A DNA stretch of 64,000 nucleotides from Gemmobacter lutimaris (GCF_003570715.1 NZ_QXXQ01000002.1:310001-374000), one strand, 5' to 3'; shown: positions 32,690-42,760, counted from the first letter of the stretch. The notes: generated from the letters alone by a model not told the origin. Numbers and translations: made by a program.

Positions 32690-33535
32690 TCAGGGAAGGG
32701 GCAAGACCGGCTTGCGGAAAGTCAGGCTTGTCGGGCGGTCATAGCCAGCATGCGCGGTGGCGCCGGTCTGCATGAAACCCATCGCCGTGAAAGCCGCATG
32801 GTTTTCCACCAGCTCCACCCGGCTTTGCAATTCCAGCGCGGGCAGGCCCAGTGCACGGGCGCGGGCTTCGGCGCGGACCATCAGGCGCCGGGCGAGACCC
32901 CGTCCGCGTTCCGGCTCTGCGGTGGCGAGCTTCCCGACATACAGCGCATCGGCCTTCGGTGTCAGCACCATGCAGGCCATCGGGGGTGTTCCGATCACCC
33001 AGACCTCGCCCGCCCCGGCCTCCGTGCTCAGGTCCGCTTCGGTCAGCCGGTGCATTGACGAGGGTGGGTCGATCCGTCCGTCCATATAGGCGAAGGCCGC
33101 GCGGATCAGCGCCAGCACCGGCGCCATGTCATCCTCGGGCGCCAGACGGCGCGGCGGCGGCGCGGCCAGCGCGGCCCAGGGCAGGTGTTCGTCGGTATGC
33201 ACTTCGGTTTCCGCCACGAAATCCTGCGCGTGGTCCAGCGTGGCTGCATGCAGATGCACCTCGCCCGGAAACCGGGTGGAACGATAGGCCAGCGGGCTGC
33301 CGCAGGCGCCGCAGCGATCCCAGAAGGTGCCGGGGCTGCTGCAATGGCTGGCGCGATCAGGGCCAAACCAGTGCAGGGCCGCCTCTGCCGCGCCCAGATA
33401 GCTGGCAAAACCCGCCCCGGTCGCCTTGCGGCAGGACGCGCAGTGGCAATGCGCCGTCCACAGGGGCGGCGTGTCCAGCCGGTAGGTGGTGACACCGCAA
33501 AGGCAGGTGCCGGTGATCGGGGGCGACAGGCTCAT
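32690..33535 (-). CDS. Fusion of a GFA (glutathione-dependent formaldehyde-activating-like) domain with a GNAT acetyltransferase
   Basis: Residues 1-125 form a GFA/CENP-V zinc fold: GTCLCGVTTYRL (C11, C13), AHCHCASCRKATGAGF (C30, C32, C35) and WDRCGACGSPLAY hold the two zinc sites. Residues 150-281 form a GNAT domain with motif A in VGKLATAEPERGRGLARRLM and a C-terminal FTAMGFMQTGATAHAGY. Both domains read continuously without frameshift from ATG 33535. Neither substrate is known. The join suggests a two-step reaction or a shared sensor of a thiol-containing metabolite, but that is inference. Confidence 0.85.
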   Translation of the reverse strand: MSLSPPITGTCLCGVTTYRLDTPPLWTAHCHCASCRKATGAGFASYLGAAEAALHWFGPDRASHCSSPGTFWDRCGACGSPLAYRSTRFPGEVHLHAATLDHAQDFVAETEVHTDEHLPWAALAAPPPRRLAPEDDMAPVLALIRAAFAYMDGRIDPPSSMHRLTEADLSTEAGAGEVWVIGTPPMACMVLTPKADALYVGKLATAEPERGRGLARRLMVRAEARARALGLPALELQSRVELVENHAAFTAMGFMQTGATAHAGYDRPTSLTFRKPVLPLP

Positions 33536-33712
33536 GCCCTGATCCTCGCCGCAGCGCAGCGTTACGTCAATTGCCGGTTTCGGCGACGCTTTGCCGCTGC
33601 GGAATGGGCAAGATATTGGGGATAACCCTTGATCTTGCCGCCACATGCGGGGGTGACGATTGACAGCCTCCATATCAGACCCGAGGATACCACCCCCAAA
33701 GCGGAGATTCTC

Positions 33713-36700
33713 TTGCGGTTCACCCGCCTCAGACTGAATGGCTTCAAAAGTTTCGTCGATCCGACGGAACTTGTGATTCACGATGGCCTGACTGGCGTCG
33801 TGGGGCCGAACGGCTGCGGCAAGTCGAACCTGCTGGAGGCGCTGCGTTGGGTGATGGGCGAAAACCGGCCCACTGCCATGCGCGGCGGCGGGATGGAGGA
33901 TGTGATTTTCGCCGGTGCCGCCACCCGCCCGGCACGCCATTTCGCAGAAGTGTCGCTGGTGCTGGACAACAGCGAAAGGCTGGCACCCTCGGGGTTCAAC
34001 GATGCCGATGCGCTGGAAATCGTGCGCCGCATCACCAAGGACGCGGGTTCGGCCTACAAGGCCAATGGCAAGGATGTTCGGGCGCGCGACATCCAGATGC
34101 TGTTCGCCGATGCCTCGACCGGGGCGCAAAGCCCGGCGCTGGTGCGGCAGGGGCAGATTTCGGAACTGATCAACGCCAAACCCAAGGCGCGGCGGCGCAT
34201 TCTGGAAGAAGCGGCGGGGATTTCCGGCCTTTACCAGCGGCGGCACGAGGCCGAATTGCGGCTGAACGCGACGGAACAGAACCTGACCCGCGTGGATGAC
34301 GTGCTGGAACAGCTTGCGGCGCAGCTTGCAACGCTGGCGCGGCAGGCGCGGCAGGCGGCGCGCTACCGCGAGATTGGCGAGGAATTACGGCGCTCGGAAG
34401 GGATGCTGCTCTATCGTCGCTGGCGCGAGGCCGATCTGGCGCGGGCCGAGGCGGAGGATGTGCTGCGCGGGCGGCTTCTGGCCGCGGCTGCGGCTGAAAA
34501 GGCCGCGCGCGAGGCGACGAAGCGGCGCGAGGCGGCGGAGGATCTGCTGCCGCCCCGGCGCGAGGAAGAGGCGATCGCGGGCGCCATCCTTCAGCGGCTG
34601 GTCGTGCAGCGCGATGCGTTGGGCGATCAGGAGGCCCGCGCCCGGCAGGTCATCGAAACCCTGCATGGCCGCATCGCCCAGCTTGCCCGCGACATGGAGC
34701 GCGAGGCCGGGCTGAACCGCGATGCGGGCGAAACCATCGCCCGGCTGGAATGGGAGATCGAGGCGCTGGCCCGCGCCCATGACGGCCATGACGACCGGCT
34801 GGCCGAAGCGGTGGAAATCGCGCGCGAGGCTGGCGCGATCCTGTCGGAGCGCGAGTCGCAGCTTGCGGACCGGACCGAGGATGTGGCGCGTCTGGCGGCG
34901 CGGCACCAGTCGGCGCAACGCCTGCTGACCGATACCCGCGCCACGCTGGACCGGGCCGAGGCCGAGGCCGTGCGGGCGCGGGAGGCAGTGGCCACGGCGG
35001 CCGGGGCGCTGGAAACGGCGGCCGAGGCGCAGGACAGCGCGGCCGAGGCGCAGGAAGAGGCCATCGCACTGGCCGAGGCGGCGGAAGAGGCGCTGGCCAG
35101 CGCCGAGGAAGCCCGCGCCGAAACGCAGACCCGCGAGGCGGAAGCCCGTGCCGCGCGATCTGGTGCCGAGGGCGAGGCCAATGCTTTGCGCGCCGAGGTC
35201 GCGGCTTTGGCCCGTCTGGTGGACCGCGAGGCGCAGGCGGGGACGCAACTGCTCGACCGGGTGCAGGTGACGCCGGGCTACGAGGCGGCGCTGGGCGCCG
35301 CGCTGGCCGATGACCTGCGCGCCCCGGAACTGGCGGAAGGTGGGCGGTCCGGCTGGGCCTTGCTGCCCGATTATGACGTGGCGCAACCGCTGCCCGAGGG
35401 GGTGGAGCCGCTGTCGGCCCATGTCACCGTGCCCGAGGTGTTGCGCCGCCGGATCGCGCAGATCGGTCTGGCCGACCGGGCGCAGGCCGCCGCCTTGCAG
35501 GCGCAATTGCGCCCCGGTCAGCGGCTGGTCAGCCTCAATGGCGATCTGTGGCGCTGGGACGGGTTCCGCGCCGGGGCGGAGGATGCGCCCTCGGCCGCGG
35601 CGCTGCGCCTGCAACAGCTCAACCGTCTGGTGCAGTTGAAGCGGGATCTGGAAGAGGTCGCCGCGCGGGCCGAGGGCGCGAAACAGGCGCATGAGGCGCT
35701 TCAGGCCCGCCTGGGCGATCTGAACCGCGCCGATCAGATGGCCCGCGAGGCGCGGCGTGCCGCCGATCAGCGCGTGACCGAGGCGGGCCGGGCACTTGCG
35801 CGGGCCGAGGCGGACCGCTCGCTTGCCGCAGGCAAGCTGGAGGCCGCGCGTCTGGCGGTGACCCGTTTCGACGACGAGGCGATGGCAACGCGGTCGCGTC
35901 TGACCGAGGCGGAGGCCGGGGCAGGCGGGCTGGACGATCTGGAAACCGCGCGCGCGGGTGTCGAGGAGTTGCGCATGGCGGTCGAGGCCGCGCGCATCAC
36001 CATGATGTCCCGCCGTTCCGCGCAGGATGAATTGCGCCGCGAGGGCGAAGCCCGTGTGCGGCGGCGGCAGGAGGTCACCAAGGAAATCTCGGGCTGGCGG
36101 CATCGTCTGGACACGGCGGAAAAGCGCAGCGCCGAACTGGCCGAACGCAAGGCCGAGGCGGAGGAGGAGCTGGTCGAGGCCAGCGCAGCGCCTGAGGAAA
36201 TCGCCATCAAGCGCGAGGAGTTGGGCGAAGCGATTGACGCCGCCGAGGCTCGTCGCCGCAAGGCCTCCGATGCGCTGGCCGAAGCCGAGAGCAAGCTGCG
36301 CGAGGCGCAGATCGCCGAACGTGACGGGGAAAGGCTGGCGGGTGAGGCCCGCGAGGCGCGCGCCCGTGCCGATGCCCGCGCCGATGCGGCCCGCGAAACC
36401 GTGGCCCATGCGGCGGAACGCATCCGCGATGAGATGGAACTTGCGCCGGGGCAATTGCTCGACCGGCTGAAGGCCGACCCCGATGCCATGCCCGCCGCCG
36501 AGGTGCTGGAGGCCGATGTGAACCGGCTGAAACGCCAGCGCGAGGCGCTGGGTGCGGTGAACCTGCGCGCCGAGGAAGATGCCAAGGCGGTGCAGACCGA
36601 GCATGACCAGCTTCAGCAGGAAAAATCTGATCTTGAAGAGGCGGTGAAGAAACTGCGCGCCGGGATTCAGGGGTTGAACCGCGAAGGTCGCGAACGTCTG

Positions 36701-37168
36701 CTGACCGCGTTCGAGCAGGTCAACGGGTCTTTTGGCACGCTGTTCAATCACCTGTTCGGCGGCGGTGAGGCGCGTCTGGTGCTGGTGGAAAGCGACGATC
36801 CGCTGGAGGCCGGGCTGGAAATCATGTGCCAGCCGCCGGGCAAGAAGCTGTCGACGCTCAGCCTTCTGTCGGGGGGCGAACAGACGCTGACCGCGCTGTC
36901 GCTGATCTTCGCGGTGTTCCTTGCCAATCCCGCACCGATCTGCGTGCTGGACGAGGTGGACGCGCCTTTGGATGATGCGAACGTCACACGCTTCTGCGAC
37001 CTGCTGGACGAGATGACCCGGCGCACAGAGACGCGGTTCCTGATCATCACCCACCACGCGGTGACCATGGCGCGGATGGACCGGCTGTTCGGGGTGACGA
37101 TGCAGGAACAGGGGGTCAGCCAGCTGGTCAGCGTCGATCTGAAGAAGGCCGAGGCGCTCGTGGCATGA
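33713..37168 (+). CDS. smc: Chromosome segregation ATPase SMC
   Basis: Condensin-type ATPase of 1151 residues. The head starts with RFTRLRLNGFKSFVDPTEL and Walker A GPNGCGKSN (31-39). Two very long Ala/Glu/Arg-rich coiled coils (about 165-500 and 640-970) flank a hinge (about 505-620, TPGYEAALGAAL). The C-terminal head has the signature LSLLSGGEQTLTALSL and Walker B ICVLDEVDAPLDD. The start is a TTG at 33713 with GGAG six bases upstream, which gives the normal family beginning; the earlier ATG-type start adds about 28 unrelated residues. No scpA or scpB is adjacent. Confidence 0.95.
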   Translation: MRFTRLRLNGFKSFVDPTELVIHDGLTGVVGPNGCGKSNLLEALRWVMGENRPTAMRGGGMEDVIFAGAATRPARHFAEVSLVLDNSERLAPSGFNDADALEIVRRITKDAGSAYKANGKDVRARDIQMLFADASTGAQSPALVRQGQISELINAKPKARRRILEEAAGISGLYQRRHEAELRLNATEQNLTRVDDVLEQLAAQLATLARQARQAARYREIGEELRRSEGMLLYRRWREADLARAEAEDVLRGRLLAAAAAEKAAREATKRREAAEDLLPPRREEEAIAGAILQRLVVQRDALGDQEARARQVIETLHGRIAQLARDMEREAGLNRDAGETIARLEWEIEALARAHDGHDDRLAEAVEIAREAGAILSERESQLADRTEDVARLAARHQSAQRLLTDTRATLDRAEAEAVRAREAVATAAGALETAAEAQDSAAEAQEEAIALAEAAEEALASAEEARAETQTREAEARAARSGAEGEANALRAEVAALARLVDREAQAGTQLLDRVQVTPGYEAALGAALADDLRAPELAEGGRSGWALLPDYDVAQPLPEGVEPLSAHVTVPEVLRRRIAQIGLADRAQAAALQAQLRPGQRLVSLNGDLWRWDGFRAGAEDAPSAAALRLQQLNRLVQLKRDLEEVAARAEGAKQAHEALQARLGDLNRADQMAREARRAADQRVTEAGRALARAEADRSLAAGKLEAARLAVTRFDDEAMATRSRLTEAEAGAGGLDDLETARAGVEELRMAVEAARITMMSRRSAQDELRREGEARVRRRQEVTKEISGWRHRLDTAEKRSAELAERKAEAEEELVEASAAPEEIAIKREELGEAIDAAEARRRKASDALAEAESKLREAQIAERDGERLAGEAREARARADARADAARETVAHAAERIRDEMELAPGQLLDRLKADPDAMPAAEVLEADVNRLKRQREALGAVNLRAEEDAKAVQTEHDQLQQEKSDLEEAVKKLRAGIQGLNREGRERLLTAFEQVNGSFGTLFNHLFGGGEARLVLVESDDPLEAGLEIMCQPPGKKLSTLSLLSGGEQTLTALSLIFAVFLANPAPICVLDEVDAPLDDANVTRFCDLLDEMTRRTETRFLIITHHAVTMARMDRLFGVTMQEQGVSQLVSVDLKKAEALVA

Positions 37169-37521
37169 CGCAATCAGAGATTCTGGCGGCTTTCGCCACC
37201 GCAGGGTTTTGTGGCGTCGAGGCCGAGGGCGGCGTGGTCTATGCCCGCGTCACCCCCCAATCGCCCGAGTTCCGGGCCGAGGAAACCGAGGCCGGCTGGC
37301 GGCTGGTGTTGCCATGGAACGTGACCCCGCCCGCCGAGGCGATGGCGGCATGGAATGCCCTGATGGGAGCCGCCCGCATGGAACTGCATCAGGGTGAGGC
37401 GCGGCTGGTCATGGCCTTTCCGGGGCCGCAAGTGCTGATCCGCTGGGCGGCGCTGGCGGCCGAGGCCGAGGTGCATTTCATCCGCTGGCGCCGCGACCGG
37501 CGGCCCTGGGAAGGCATGTGA
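37165..37521 (+). CDS. Hypothetical protein (118 aa) translationally coupled to smc
   Basis: Starts in an ATGA overlap with the smc stop. The protein is mixed alpha/beta in appearance, with many Trp, Glu and Ala residues (WRLVLPWNVTPPAEAMAAWNALMG, VLIRWAALAAEAEVHFIRWRRD), no signal peptide and no membrane helix. I recognise no domain. The coupling to smc argues that it is a real gene expressed at a fixed ratio to SMC. Its stop is directly followed by the convergent exoD-like stop. Confidence 0.7.
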   Translation: MTQSEILAAFATAGFCGVEAEGGVVYARVTPQSPEFRAEETEAGWRLVLPWNVTPPAEAMAAWNALMGAARMELHQGEARLVMAFPGPQVLIRWAALAAEAEVHFIRWRRDRRPWEGM

Positions 37522-38157
37522 TCAGAAGGCATTGCCGATGACGAACGCCGCCGCCCGGATCACGCCCCACGATACCAGTCCCAGCCACAGGAACGAAACC
37601 ACCGCCGCGCCAAGGCCCGCCAGCACCCAGAGCCCGTCACGCTCCATGATCGCCAGTGCGAGGATGCAGACGCTGAGCGAGGGCAGCAGATTGCCGAGCG
37701 GCACCGGCAGCGACAACAGGATCGCCAGCGCAAGGCAGATCACCCCCAGCAATCGTTCGGCCAGTGGCGCGGTCAGCAGCGGCCAGCGGTGGCGCAACAG
37801 GCTTTCGGCCCGGTGCAGATGCGGCAGCGCCCGCGCCACCAGCTGCCGGGCCTGCACGGTTGCCATGGACCTGTCGGCGATCAGCCGGGGCAGATGCGGC
37901 GGCCGTCCCAGCGCCATCTGCGCCGACAGAAAGATGATCGGCAAGCCAAGGATCGTCGCCACGCCCGGCGGGGTCGGCAGGATGTTCGGGAAGGCAAAGA
38001 TGAACAATAACGCAGCACTTGCCCGGTCCTGCATTGCGGCCAGCATGTCTCCAATGCTCAAGCGGGGATGCAGATGGGTGTCCGCCGTCGTCTTCAGCAG
38101 ATCGGAAAACCGCGCCTCACCGGGGCGGGGCGGGGGGCTTGGGGCGGCATCGGGCAT
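37522..38157 (-). CDS. ExoD-family exopolysaccharide synthesis membrane protein
   Basis: The 211-residue protein has a proline-rich N-terminus and several hydrophobic helices (about 48-80, 132-150, 155-172, 175-205). SIGDMLAAMQDRASAALLFIFAFPNILPTPPG is the diagnostic block of the ExoD family, named from Sinorhizobium exoD, a gene needed for normal exopolysaccharide and alkali tolerance. The molecular role of the family is not settled. It is divergent from the MarR gene. Confidence 0.85.
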   Translation of the reverse strand: MPDAAPSPPPRPGEARFSDLLKTTADTHLHPRLSIGDMLAAMQDRASAALLFIFAFPNILPTPPGVATILGLPIIFLSAQMALGRPPHLPRLIADRSMATVQARQLVARALPHLHRAESLLRHRWPLLTAPLAERLLGVICLALAILLSLPVPLGNLLPSLSVCILALAIMERDGLWVLAGLGAAVVSFLWLGLVSWGVIRAAAFVIGNAF

Positions 38158-38293
38158 GGCATGGCCTCTGGCATCGGATGCCTGCCGGTCTATCCCCGCC
38201 CTGTATCAGCCTGACGACAGCCGCGCCGGGGTGACAGGCCGGGGTCGCTGTGGCAGTTTGGCCGGGAATGACTGACTGGTGGGGACAGGGCCG

Positions 38294-38758
38294 ATGACCG
38301 AAGCAGAACAGGGGCAGTTCGATCTGGACGGTTTTCTGCCCTATCTGCTCAATCAGGCGGCCGAGGCGACGTCAAAATCCTTCTATGCGGTCTATCGCGC
38401 CGATTACGGTATGACCCGCACGCAATGGCGCGTCATGGCCAATCTGGGCCGCTTCGGCGCCATGACGGCGCGGGACATCTGCCGTATCTCGCATATCGAA
38501 AAGACCAAGGTGAGCCGGGCGGTGGCGGCGCTGGAGGCCGAGGGCCATCTGGCGCGCAGTCCCAGCCCGACCGATAGGCGGGCCGAGATCCTGTCGCTGA
38601 CCCCGGCCGGTCGTGAGGTGTTCCTGCGGCTTGGCCAGCGCGCGCTGGATTACGACCACATGCTGCGCGAAAGCCTTGGGGCGACCGAGGCCGCCCGGCT
38701 GGAAGCACTGTTGCGCGCCCTGATCGCGCAGGGCAGCGACGTGACGGACGAGGACTGA
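38294..38758 (+). CDS. MarR-family transcriptional regulator
   Basis: Winged-helix regulator of 154 residues with the MarR core TRTQWRVMANLGRFGAMTARDI, recognition helix HIEKTKVSRAVAALEAEGHLARSPSPTDRRAEILSLTPAG and a C-terminal dimerisation helix. The wing motif PTDRRAE is classical. Ligand and targets are unknown; the divergent ExoD gene, about 135 bp away, is the nearest candidate target. ATG 38294 is preferred over the start 15 bp upstream because of the GGGGACAGGG ribosome-like site. Confidence 0.88.
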   Translation: MTEAEQGQFDLDGFLPYLLNQAAEATSKSFYAVYRADYGMTRTQWRVMANLGRFGAMTARDICRISHIEKTKVSRAVAALEAEGHLARSPSPTDRRAEILSLTPAGREVFLRLGQRALDYDHMLRESLGATEAARLEALLRALIAQGSDVTDED

Positions 38759-38828
38759 CCGCTGCGCGCTTGCAAGCGGGCGCCGCCCCCCCTATGAGGC
38801 GGCAATCCCTGACGGACGGAGCGGCGGC

Positions 38829-40091
38829 ATGAATATCCTGATCCTCGGCAGCGGCGGGCGCGAGCATGCGCTGGCCTGGGCGGTCAAGCAGAACCCGAAA
38901 TGCGACCGGCTGATCGTGGCGCCGGGAAATGCCGGGGTCGCACAGATCGCCGAATGCGCCAACCTCGACATCCTGAACGGTCGTGACGTGGTGCGCTTCT
39001 GCGAGGAAAACGCCATCGACTTCGTGATCGTCGGCCCCGAGGCGCCGCTGGCGGCAGGCGTGGCCGATGCGACGCGCGCGGCGGGCATCCTGACCTTCGG
39101 ACCCAGCGCCGAAGCGGCGCGGCTGGAAGCCTCGAAAGGCTTCACCAAGGAAATCTGTGATGCCTGCAACGCGCCGACCGCCGGTTACGCCCGCTTCACC
39201 GAGGCGCAGGCCGCGAAAGACTACATCTGCCGTGTCGGTGCGCCGCTCGTGGTGAAGGCCGATGGCCTTGCCGCGGGCAAGGGCGTCATCATGGGCATGA
39301 CCGAGGCCGAGGCGCTGGCCGGTATTGACGAGATCTTCGGCGGTGCCTTCGGGGATGCGGGAGCCGAGGTGGTGATCGAGGAATTCATGGAAGGCGAGGA
39401 AGCCAGCTTCTTCATCCTTTCCGACGGCAAGACCGCCCTGCCCATCGGGACCGCGCAGGATCACAAGCGGGTGGGCGACGGCGACATCGGCCCCAATACC
39501 GGCGGCATGGGCGCCTATTCCCCGGCCCCGGTGCTGACCGATGCCATCGCTCAGGCGGCGCTGGACGAAATCGTTCTGCCCACCATCCGTGAAATGGCCC
39601 GGCGCGGCACGCCCTATCAGGGTGTGCTTTATGCGGGCCTGATGATCAGGGACGGCAAGGCGCGGCTGGTGGAATACAACTGCCGCTTCGGCGACCCGGA
39701 GTGTCAGGTCTTGATGATGCGGCTTGGCGCGCAGGCGCTGGACCTGCTGCAAGCCTGCGCCGAGGAGCGGCTGGCGGAGATGCAGGTGAACTGGGCCGAG
39801 GATCACGCGCTGACCGTGGTGATGGCGGCGAAGGGCTATCCGGGCGCCTATGAAAAAGGCTCGGAGATCCGGGGCCTCGCCGCCCTGCCGGAAGACAGCC
39901 GCAACATGGTGTTCCACGCCGGAACCGCCGCCCGTGACGGCGCCCTGATCGCCACCGGCGGCCGTGTCCTGAATGTCACCGCAAGGGGCGAGACTCTGGC
40001 CGAGGCACAGGCCCGCGCCTATGCCATGGTCGATGCGATCGACTGGCCGGGTGGTTTCTGTCGCCGGGATATTGGCTGGCGGGCGTTGTAA
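38829..40091 (+). CDS. purD: Phosphoribosylamine-glycine ligase (GAR synthetase)
   Basis: Purine biosynthesis enzyme joining phosphoribosylamine and glycine with ATP. The 420-residue ATP-grasp protein begins MNILILGSGGREHALAWA and contains GPEAPLAAGVADA, LVVKADGLAAGKGVI (ATP-binding lysines), GPNTGGMGAYSPAP and YNCRFGDPECQV (magnesium-binding acidic residues). Length is normal. It stands alone rather than in a pur operon, as is usual in alphaproteobacteria. Confidence 0.96.
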   Translation: MNILILGSGGREHALAWAVKQNPKCDRLIVAPGNAGVAQIAECANLDILNGRDVVRFCEENAIDFVIVGPEAPLAAGVADATRAAGILTFGPSAEAARLEASKGFTKEICDACNAPTAGYARFTEAQAAKDYICRVGAPLVVKADGLAAGKGVIMGMTEAEALAGIDEIFGGAFGDAGAEVVIEEFMEGEEASFFILSDGKTALPIGTAQDHKRVGDGDIGPNTGGMGAYSPAPVLTDAIAQAALDEIVLPTIREMARRGTPYQGVLYAGLMIRDGKARLVEYNCRFGDPECQVLMMRLGAQALDLLQACAEERLAEMQVNWAEDHALTVVMAAKGYPGAYEKGSEIRGLAALPEDSRNMVFHAGTAARDGALIATGGRVLNVTARGETLAEAQARAYAMVDAIDWPGGFCRRDIGWRAL

Positions 40092-40099
40092 CGGCGCCT

Positions 40100-40438
40100 T
40101 CAGTTCGGACAGCCGAAGGGCACGAAGGTGCTGGCCATGCCTTCATTCATGGTCATCACGGTCAACAGGTTCGCAAGCTCGATTTCCTTGCCGGTTTCCG
40201 GGCATAGCTTCGCATTGTCGGTGCAGCCGCCTTCGATGAAAGCGGTATTCCGGGCAAGAAAGGTCTTCCGTATCCCATCGCGCCCTATGGCGTGCAGGGC
40301 ATCGTCGAAGGCTTGCTGGTAAAGGGCACATTTCCGCTCGGTCCATGTCTGCCCGTCCTGACTCGCATCCTGCGCCAACACGGGCTGCGCAAGAAGTGCC
40401 GCGAGGCTGAGAACGGCCACAGAAATGGCGTGGGTCAT
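40100..40438 (-). CDS. Small secreted cysteine-containing protein at the end of the arsenic operon
   Basis: About 112 residues starting MTHAISVAVLSLAALLAQPVLAQDA, a convincing signal peptide, so periplasmic. The mature part has four cysteines (ERKCALYQ, GGCTDNAKLCPETG, FGCPN), consistent with two disulfides or thiol metal binding. I do not recognise the family. Alternative starts are ATG 40459 and ATG 40492; the last would begin one base after the arsJ stop. It is the last gene of the minus-strand arsenate cluster, so a link to arsenic is possible but unproven. It converges on purD. Confidence 0.65.
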   Translation of the reverse strand: MTHAISVAVLSLAALLAQPVLAQDASQDGQTWTERKCALYQQAFDDALHAIGRDGIRKTFLARNTAFIEGGCTDNAKLCPETGKEIELANLLTVMTMNEGMASTFVPFGCPN

Positions 40439-40492
40439 GTGGGCAGGGCCTTTATTCATTGCGGTGATCCGAAGGGCGACATACGTTCTCAT

Positions 40493-41752
40493 TCAGGTGG
40501 TGGCCAGCCGCCGTGCCGCCAGCCAGCTGGCCAGCGCCATCGCCCCAGCGGTGGCAAGGCACAGGGGAAGGCCGCCGAACTGATAGCTGAGGCCGGACAG
40601 CAGCGTGCCGATCAATCGCCCTGCGGCATTGGCCATATAGTAGAACCCGACATCCCTTGTGATCCTTTCCGCCGAACCGAAGGCGAGGATCAGGTAGGAA
40701 TGAACGGATGAATTGACCGCAAACACAAAGCCGAACAGCAGAAGGCCCGCGATCAGCGTCATGGTCAGCCAGGGGGCAGGCCCGCCCGAGACCCAGGCCG
40801 CCGCTGCCAGAGCGAAGGGGATCGGCACCAGCATCCCGGCCCAAAGGATCGCCTTGCGGGTGGTTTCCTCCTCGGGCTGGCTCTTCGCCCCCAGCAGGCG
40901 CGGGGCAAATGCCTGCACCGCGCCATAGGCGATGATCCAGAGCGCGAGGAAGCCGCCGATCAGGAAGAAGGTCTCGCGCCGACCCTCGGCCGTGCCGTCG
41001 GACAGCACGGACTGGAAATAGACCGGGATACCCACGACGAACCAGACATCGCGCGCGCCGAACAGGAACATCCGGGCGAGGGACAGGCGGTTGACCCGTG
41101 CATCCTTTGACCGCCAACCCGACCAGGCCTCTTCCGATTTCATCCGGCCCGGCAGACCTGCAGGCAGGAACAGGACAATCGCAAGCAGGATCGCGCCCAA
41201 CACTGCCGCCATGCCCCAGACCGCCGTCTTGAACCCGGCAAGGCCCAGCAGTGCGGCGCCAAGGAAGAAGCCGAGGCCCTTGACCGCATTTTTCGACCCG
41301 GTCAGGGCGGCGACCCAACGGAACAGGCCGTCATTCCCGGCCGGAGCCAGCAGTTTCACGGCGGATTTCGAGGACATCTTGGCCAGATCCTTGGCCACAC
41401 CCGACACCCCTTGCACCGCCATGACGAAGGTGACAGAGGCCGCAACGCCCCAGGACGGATCGAGTTGCGCAAGTGCGGCCAGCGCCCCGATCTGAAGCGC
41501 CAGCCCGCCATGGAGCGTGGCCGCAAGGCCAAAGCGCGCGGCAAGCCATCCGGCGGCAAGGTTGGTCACGATCCCCGCCACTTCATACAGCAGGAACAGC
41601 CATGCAAGTTGCACAGGCGTGAAGCCAAGGCTGTTGAAGTGCAGAAGCACCAGCATCCGCAGCGCACCGTCTGATAGCATGAAGGCCCAGTAAGCCGCCG
41701 TCACTGCCGCATAGGCCCGCAGGGGATTGGCATAGGAGGCCGCGCCGCTCAT
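40493..41752 (-). CDS. arsJ: Organoarsenical efflux MFS transporter ArsJ
   Basis: Major facilitator superfamily protein of 419 residues with about twelve helices. It has the features of Ars[32 protein letters not shown] at the start, [22 protein letters not shown] and [17 protein letters not shown] in the middle. ArsJ exports 1-arseno-3-phosphoglycerate made by the partner GAPDH, and the two together give arsenate resistance without reduction. Its ATG overlaps the stop of that GAPDH gene (ATGA), which fits the known arsJ-gapdh pairing. Confidence 0.92.
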   Translation of the reverse strand: MSGAASYANPLRAYAAVTAAYWAFMLSDGALRMLVLLHFNSLGFTPVQLAWLFLLYEVAGIVTNLAAGWLAARFGLAATLHGGLALQIGALAALAQLDPSWGVAASVTFVMAVQGVSGVAKDLAKMSSKSAVKLLAPAGNDGLFRWVAALTGSKNAVKGLGFFLGAALLGLAGFKTAVWGMAAVLGAILLAIVLFLPAGLPGRMKSEEAWSGWRSKDARVNRLSLARMFLFGARDVWFVVGIPVYFQSVLSDGTAEGRRETFFLIGGFLALWIIAYGAVQAFAPRLLGAKSQPEEETTRKAILWAGMLVPIPFALAAAAWVSGGPAPWLTMTLIAGLLLFGFVFAVNSSVHSYLILAFGSAERITRDVGFYYMANAAGRLIGTLLSGLSYQFGGLPLCLATAGAMALASWLAARRLATT

Positions 41753-42756
41753 ATCCCGCCCGCAATCATGCGCGTGATGTCGGCCAGCCGGCAGGCATAC
41801 CCCCATTCGTTGTCATACCAGGCGTAGATCTTCACCTGCGTGCCGTTGATGACCATGGTGGACGGGCCATCGACAATCGACGACCGGGGATCGTTGGTGA
41901 AATCGCAGGACACCAGCGGGCGTGTCTCGAACCCGAGAATGCCCTTCAGGGGCCCATCGGCCGCGGCGGCGAAAAGGGCATTGACCTCTTCCGCCGTGGT
42001 CGTGCGTTCGACTTCGAACACACAATCGGTCAGCGAGGCGTTCAGCAGCGGCACACGGATGGCATGGCCATTCAGCCGGCCTTTCAGCTCCGGGTAGATC
42101 AGCGTGATGGCGGTGGCGCTGCCTGTCGTCGTGGGGATCAGGTTCATCAAGGCCGACCGGGCGCGGCGCAGGTCCTTGGCGGGGCGATCCACGATGGTCT
42201 GGGTATTCGTCACGTCATGGATCGTGGTGATCGCGCCGTGGCGGATGCCGAGGTTTTCGTGGATCACCTTGACCACCGGCGCAAGGCAGTTGGTGGTGCA
42301 GGAGGCGGCGGTGACCAGATCCTGCGACCCGTCGTAAAGGTGATGGTTCACCCCATAGACGATGTTCAGCGCGCCGCCGTCCTTGACCGGCGCGGAAACA
42401 ATGACCTTCTTCACTCCGGCCGCATAATAGGGGGCGATCTTGGCGGCTGTCTTGAAGACACCGGTGCAGTCGATGACGACATCGACGCCCAGTTCGGCCA
42501 GTGGCAACGCCTCGATGGTTTTCTCATGTGTCAGGCGGATGTTTCGGCCGTTCAGCACAAGGGCGTCCCCGGCCGCCGCGACAGGTGTGCGCCAGCGGCC
42601 ATGGACGGAATCGAACTCCATCAGCAGCGCATGCTGTTCGGCATCGCCGACAGGATCATTCAACAACACGATCTCGCCCTCCGCGCCGGTGTCGATCAGA
42701 TCGCGCAGGACAAGTTTTCCGATCCGGCCAAGGCCGTTGAGGGCAATACGGGTCAT
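41749..42756 (-). CDS. ArsJ-associated glyceraldehyde-3-phosphate dehydrogenase
   Basis: The 335-residue NAD-dependent GAPDH begins [19 protein letters not shown] and has the catalytic cysteine in [10 protein letters not shown], plus [13 protein letters not shown] and [15 protein letters not shown]. In this operon setting the enzyme should use arsenate instead of phosphate to form 1-arseno-3-phosphoglycerate, the substrate of ArsJ. That role comes from established work on arsJ-gapdh pairs; the sequence alone shows only GAPDH. It lies 4 bp after the ArsR-ArsC gene and overlaps arsJ. Confidence 0.93.
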   Translation of the reverse strand: MTRIALNGLGRIGKLVLRDLIDTGAEGEIVLLNDPVGDAEQHALLMEFDSVHGRWRTPVAAAGDALVLNGRNIRLTHEKTIEALPLAELGVDVVIDCTGVFKTAAKIAPYYAAGVKKVIVSAPVKDGGALNIVYGVNHHLYDGSQDLVTAASCTTNCLAPVVKVIHENLGIRHGAITTIHDVTNTQTIVDRPAKDLRRARSALMNLIPTTTGSATAITLIYPELKGRLNGHAIRVPLLNASLTDCVFEVERTTTAEEVNALFAAAADGPLKGILGFETRPLVSCDFTNDPRSSIVDGPSTMVINGTQVKIYAWYDNEWGYACRLADITRMIAGGI

Positions 42757-42760
42757 GGGA

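Noticed and set aside
34385-37057. 890-codon open frame antisense to smc
   Set aside because: It is a shadow of GC-rich codon use in the smc coiled coils. It shows no domain, and the smc frame has full head, hinge and signature motifs.
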